Source: Saccharomonospora piscinae
GTDB lineage: Bacteria; Actinomycetota; Actinomycetes; Mycobacteriales; Pseudonocardiaceae
Reading direction: 5' to 3'
Assembly (NCBI RefSeq): GCF_005862235.1
Contig: NZ_VCEK01000001.1
Location: forward strand, 868,001 to 932,000
Length of the DNA stretch: 64,000 nucleotides
Below the pieces are notes generated by a model, which was not told the DNA's origin, did no database searches, and saw only the letters and a list, made by a program, of their open reading frames with translations. A program made the translations under genes and the position numbers. Below, piece by piece: positions 61,733 through 64,000 of the stretch. Positions within the stretch are counted from its first letter, which is position 1. Each line of letters opens with the position of its first letter.

Positions 61733-63806
61733 ACCTCGGCGCGGCGGAGGACCGGTCTTGCCAGCCCAGCGATTCGAGCAGCTTCTCCTCGAGAATCGGC
61801 GCAAGGGTGGCGCCGTAGGTGTCGCTGACGTGGTTGTCATCCATGTACACCAGCACATTCCCGATCACGGGCGGGCAGGTGATCGCCGTGCAATAGTAGT
61901 CACTGAGATCAATGAACATGGTGCCGGGCGGCACATTCTGCATGGTCTCGTAGGGGGGCCGTTGATGGTACATCTCGCCACGCGGGCGACCACACTGGTC
62001 CGCAGTCATCCCGTGGATTTGCACACACTCCGAGGGCTCGAAATCGAAGCGCGGGTTGTCGCGGATGGCGACGACCGGAATGCCCGCGTCGTCAAGCTTG
62101 CGCCACTGTGCCACGTAACCCTCAGGAGTCCACTCCTTCAGACCGGGGCGGACGTCCCGGGTCGCCATCGTGATCACCGCGTCCGGCGCCTGTTCGATGA
62201 TCATCGGCAGAATGCGGTCGTTCCAGTCGACACAGATCTGGTTGTTGGGCAGGTCCCGCGTCGCGGTCAGCGGGCAACCCGGCCTACCGAGCACCGTGAG
62301 CTGCCAGTCGAGCTGCTCCGCGATCGGGCGCAGTGATCCCATGAGCTGCATGGAATGCGAGTCACCCACCACGACGACGCGTCGCCTTGGCTCGGCACCG
62401 TCGAGCGGGTCGACCGTGCAGGTGCGCACCTCCACCCCACTCACGTCCTCCTCAACGCACTCGCCGGGCTTCCAGTCGATCCACTCGTTGGGGAGTGCGG
62501 CGAAAGGCGGCACGACAGTGCCGTCGGCGTCGTAGGCCTCCTCGCCCGCGGCCAGCGCCTGCGCTCCGGCGTGTGCGAGGTCGTCGGCGCGCAACTCGAA
62601 CTGCGACCGCTGATTCGCGATCACCTGCCACACCACGGCGGAGGCGAGAACCGGCACGAGCACCAGCACCGCGAAGCGGTACGCGCCCCAGCGCTTCTCG
62701 ACCCCGATCTTCGACTCGCGGACAGGCGTCTCGATCAGGTGGTAGGTGAGTACCGCCAGGATGATCGACAAGCCGATGATGCCCGCACCGCCGACGAGGC
62801 CGACCTCGGTCCGGCCCCGGATGACCAAGTAGAAAAGCAGCACCGGCCAGTGCCACAGGTACAGGGCGTAGCTGATGTTGCCCAGGTAGATCAACGGCCG
62901 CGACGACAGGAAACGGTCGGCGCCGATCTTGCTCTCGGTGACACCGGCCAGCAGGACCAGCGCGGCCGAGGTCATCGGCCACAGCGCCGCGTACCCGGGG
63001 AACATGGTCCCGACCTGGAGGACCAGACCGCAGGACACGAGGCCCGCCACACCGATCCAGCCCAGCAGCAGCGCCAGCCAGCGCGGGAGCGAGATGCGGT
63101 CGACGGTCAGCGCGAACAACCCGCCGAGCGCGAACTCCCAGACGCGGGTCAGCGAGCTGAAGTACGCCAGCGGCTGGTTCGTGATCGTGAGCCACACCGA
63201 GTAGGCCAGCGACGTGGCGAACAGCACCGCCAGCATCGTCAGCAGCGTGGGGCGCATGCTCCACCGGAACCGGCGCACCACCAGCAACAGCAGCCCGATG
63301 AGCAGCGGCCAGACCAGGTAGAACTGCCCCTGCACCGACAACGACCAGAAGTGCTGCGCCACGCTCGCACTGCTGTGCTGGGCGAAGTAGTCGGTGGAGT
63401 CGGCCGCGAGCTGCCAGTTCTCGAAGTACAGCGCGGAGGCGAGAATCTCCTTGGCGGTCTGGACCCACCGGTGCTCGGGAAGGAACAGCAACGCCGCGCC
63501 CATCGACGCCACGAGCACCGTCAGCGCGGCGGGGAACAGCCGCTTGAACATCCGGCCCCAGAACGGCTGGAACTCGATGCGTCCCCGCAGGCTCGCGCGG
63601 AAGAGCTGGCCGGTGATGAGAAACCCGGACACGAAGAAGAAGACGTCCACACCGCCGGAGATCCGGTCCAGCCACACGTGGTAGACGACCACCAGCAGAG
63701 CCGCCAGCGCACGCAGTCCCTGCAGCTCGGGGCGGAACTTGCGTTGCCGGGGTGCCGACGGCACAGTCTTGACCTCTTCGTGCAGAGGGTCCCGCAACGT
63801 CGTCAT
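61731..63806 (-). CDS. Acyltransferase-3 / SGNH fusion membrane O-acyltransferase (OafA-like)
   Basis: 691 residues. Residues about 20-370 form an acyltransferase-3 domain with about ten helices: RPELQGLRALAALLVVVYHV starts it (conserved RALA and His), then FFFVSGFLITGQL and YALYLWHWPVLLF. The C-terminal extracytoplasmic SGNH domain (about 450-690) has the Ser block VVVVGDSHSMQLMG and the DNHVSD Asp/His block. Such fusions O-acetylate cell-surface glycans or secreted glycolipids. ATG at 63806. Upstream (63807-64000) I see only non-coding sequence. Confidence 0.92.
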   Translation of the reverse strand: MTTLRDPLHEEVKTVPSAPRQRKFRPELQGLRALAALLVVVYHVWLDRISGGVDVFFFVSGFLITGQLFRASLRGRIEFQPFWGRMFKRLFPAALTVLVASMGAALLFLPEHRWVQTAKEILASALYFENWQLAADSTDYFAQHSSASVAQHFWSLSVQGQFYLVWPLLIGLLLLVVRRFRWSMRPTLLTMLAVLFATSLAYSVWLTITNQPLAYFSSLTRVWEFALGGLFALTVDRISLPRWLALLLGWIGVAGLVSCGLVLQVGTMFPGYAALWPMTSAALVLLAGVTESKIGADRFLSSRPLIYLGNISYALYLWHWPVLLFYLVIRGRTEVGLVGGAGIIGLSIILAVLTYHLIETPVRESKIGVEKRWGAYRFAVLVLVPVLASAVVWQVIANQRSQFELRADDLAHAGAQALAAGEEAYDADGTVVPPFAALPNEWIDWKPGECVEEDVSGVEVRTCTVDPLDGAEPRRRVVVVGDSHSMQLMGSLRPIAEQLDWQLTVLGRPGCPLTATRDLPNNQICVDWNDRILPMIIEQAPDAVITMATRDVRPGLKEWTPEGYVAQWRKLDDAGIPVVAIRDNPRFDFEPSECVQIHGMTADQCGRPRGEMYHQRPPYETMQNVPPGTMFIDLSDYYCTAITCPPVIGNVLVYMDDNHVSDTYGATLAPILEEKLLESLGWQDRSSAAPR

Positions 63807-64000
63807 CGCCGGAAGTTCCTCCCCATTTTCCTGGCTCGGGCCGCCGAGTGCGGCCGGAGCTGACGCAGGTCACGCAGCCCTGGCACGGTAGCGCCCCAAC
63901 CGGGTGAACCGACGCGCGGGTGGGCACTGTCAGCGGGCATCCGGTCACAAACCGGGCGGGCACCGGTCCTGTTCGCTGGCCCCTCAGCCCCTGCTAGCGT

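Overview
The window is GC-rich throughout. Its genes are densely packed, with many 4-base ATGA/GTGA start-stop overlaps and frequent GTG starts. It carries TetR, LuxR, PucR and ECF-sigma regulators, a hopanoid operon, a two-domain laccase and a very long single-chain acyl-CoA carboxylase. Together these point to a chromosomal segment of a filamentous high-GC actinomycete, most likely of the Pseudonocardiaceae (Saccharomonospora/Amycolatopsis-like); this placement is inference. I see no rRNA, tRNA, CRISPR array, transposase, integrase or phage gene.

1-10.8 kb: a LivG-type ABC ATPase (left edge) and a PucR-type regulator (9.5-10.8 kb) bracket a module of redox and hydrolase genes. These are pirin plus an AhpD-like protein, a TetR regulator with an SGNH hydrolase, a haloperoxidase-type alpha/beta hydrolase, a GNAT, an F420/NADP-reductase-like protein, an LLM flavin oxidoreductase, and an isochorismatase-like hydrolase divergent from a LysR regulator. 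The module lies between two about 93% identical direct repeats of about 92 bp (901 and 9435), so it may be an insertion that split an older divergent livG/pucR pair.

10.8-22 kb: manganese catalase, a wax-ester-synthase-like acyltransferase with an unusual N-terminal extension, and an SDR. Then comes a complete leftward hopanoid operon, hpnC-hpnD-hpnE-polyprenyl synthase-shc-hpnG-hpnH, in which every junction overlaps. It should carry isoprenoid diphosphates through squalene and hopene to ribosylhopane-type lipids.

22-40 kb: zinc alcohol dehydrogenase, tandem universal stress protein, DinB-like protein, a degenerate alpha/beta hydrolase, a TetR regulator, an 1834-residue acyl-CoA carboxylase, an MFS exporter, a PRC-barrel/DUF2382 stress protein, a secreted small laccase and a secreted GH95 fucosidase.

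40-47.5 kb: a stress cluster with DUF1059, LuxR, methyltransferase, VOC, MEDS-STAS, LapA-like, GAF kinase, DUF1876 and cupin genes. Promoter sequences resembling DosR/DevR boxes occur here and upstream of the universal stress gene, suggesting a dormancy/hypoxia-type regulon. The GAF kinase has lost recognisable ATP-binding motifs.

47.7-54.4 kb: a glycine-betaine set (betaine-aldehyde dehydrogenase, BCCT transporter, PucR regulator, DadA-like FAD oxidoreductase). 54.6-64 kb: a small orphan protein, a Tat-exported arylsulfotransferase-like protein, a quinone oxidoreductase, an ECF sigma factor divergent from a zinc-finger membrane protein, a PepSY/DUF5134 membrane pair, a GlsB protein and an acyltransferase-3/SGNH membrane O-acyltransferase.

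A recurring hairpin based on GCGGCGAAGGCCACCTTCG occurs at 34.8 and 61.4 kb. The only gene-free stretch over 300 bases is 33453-33802.
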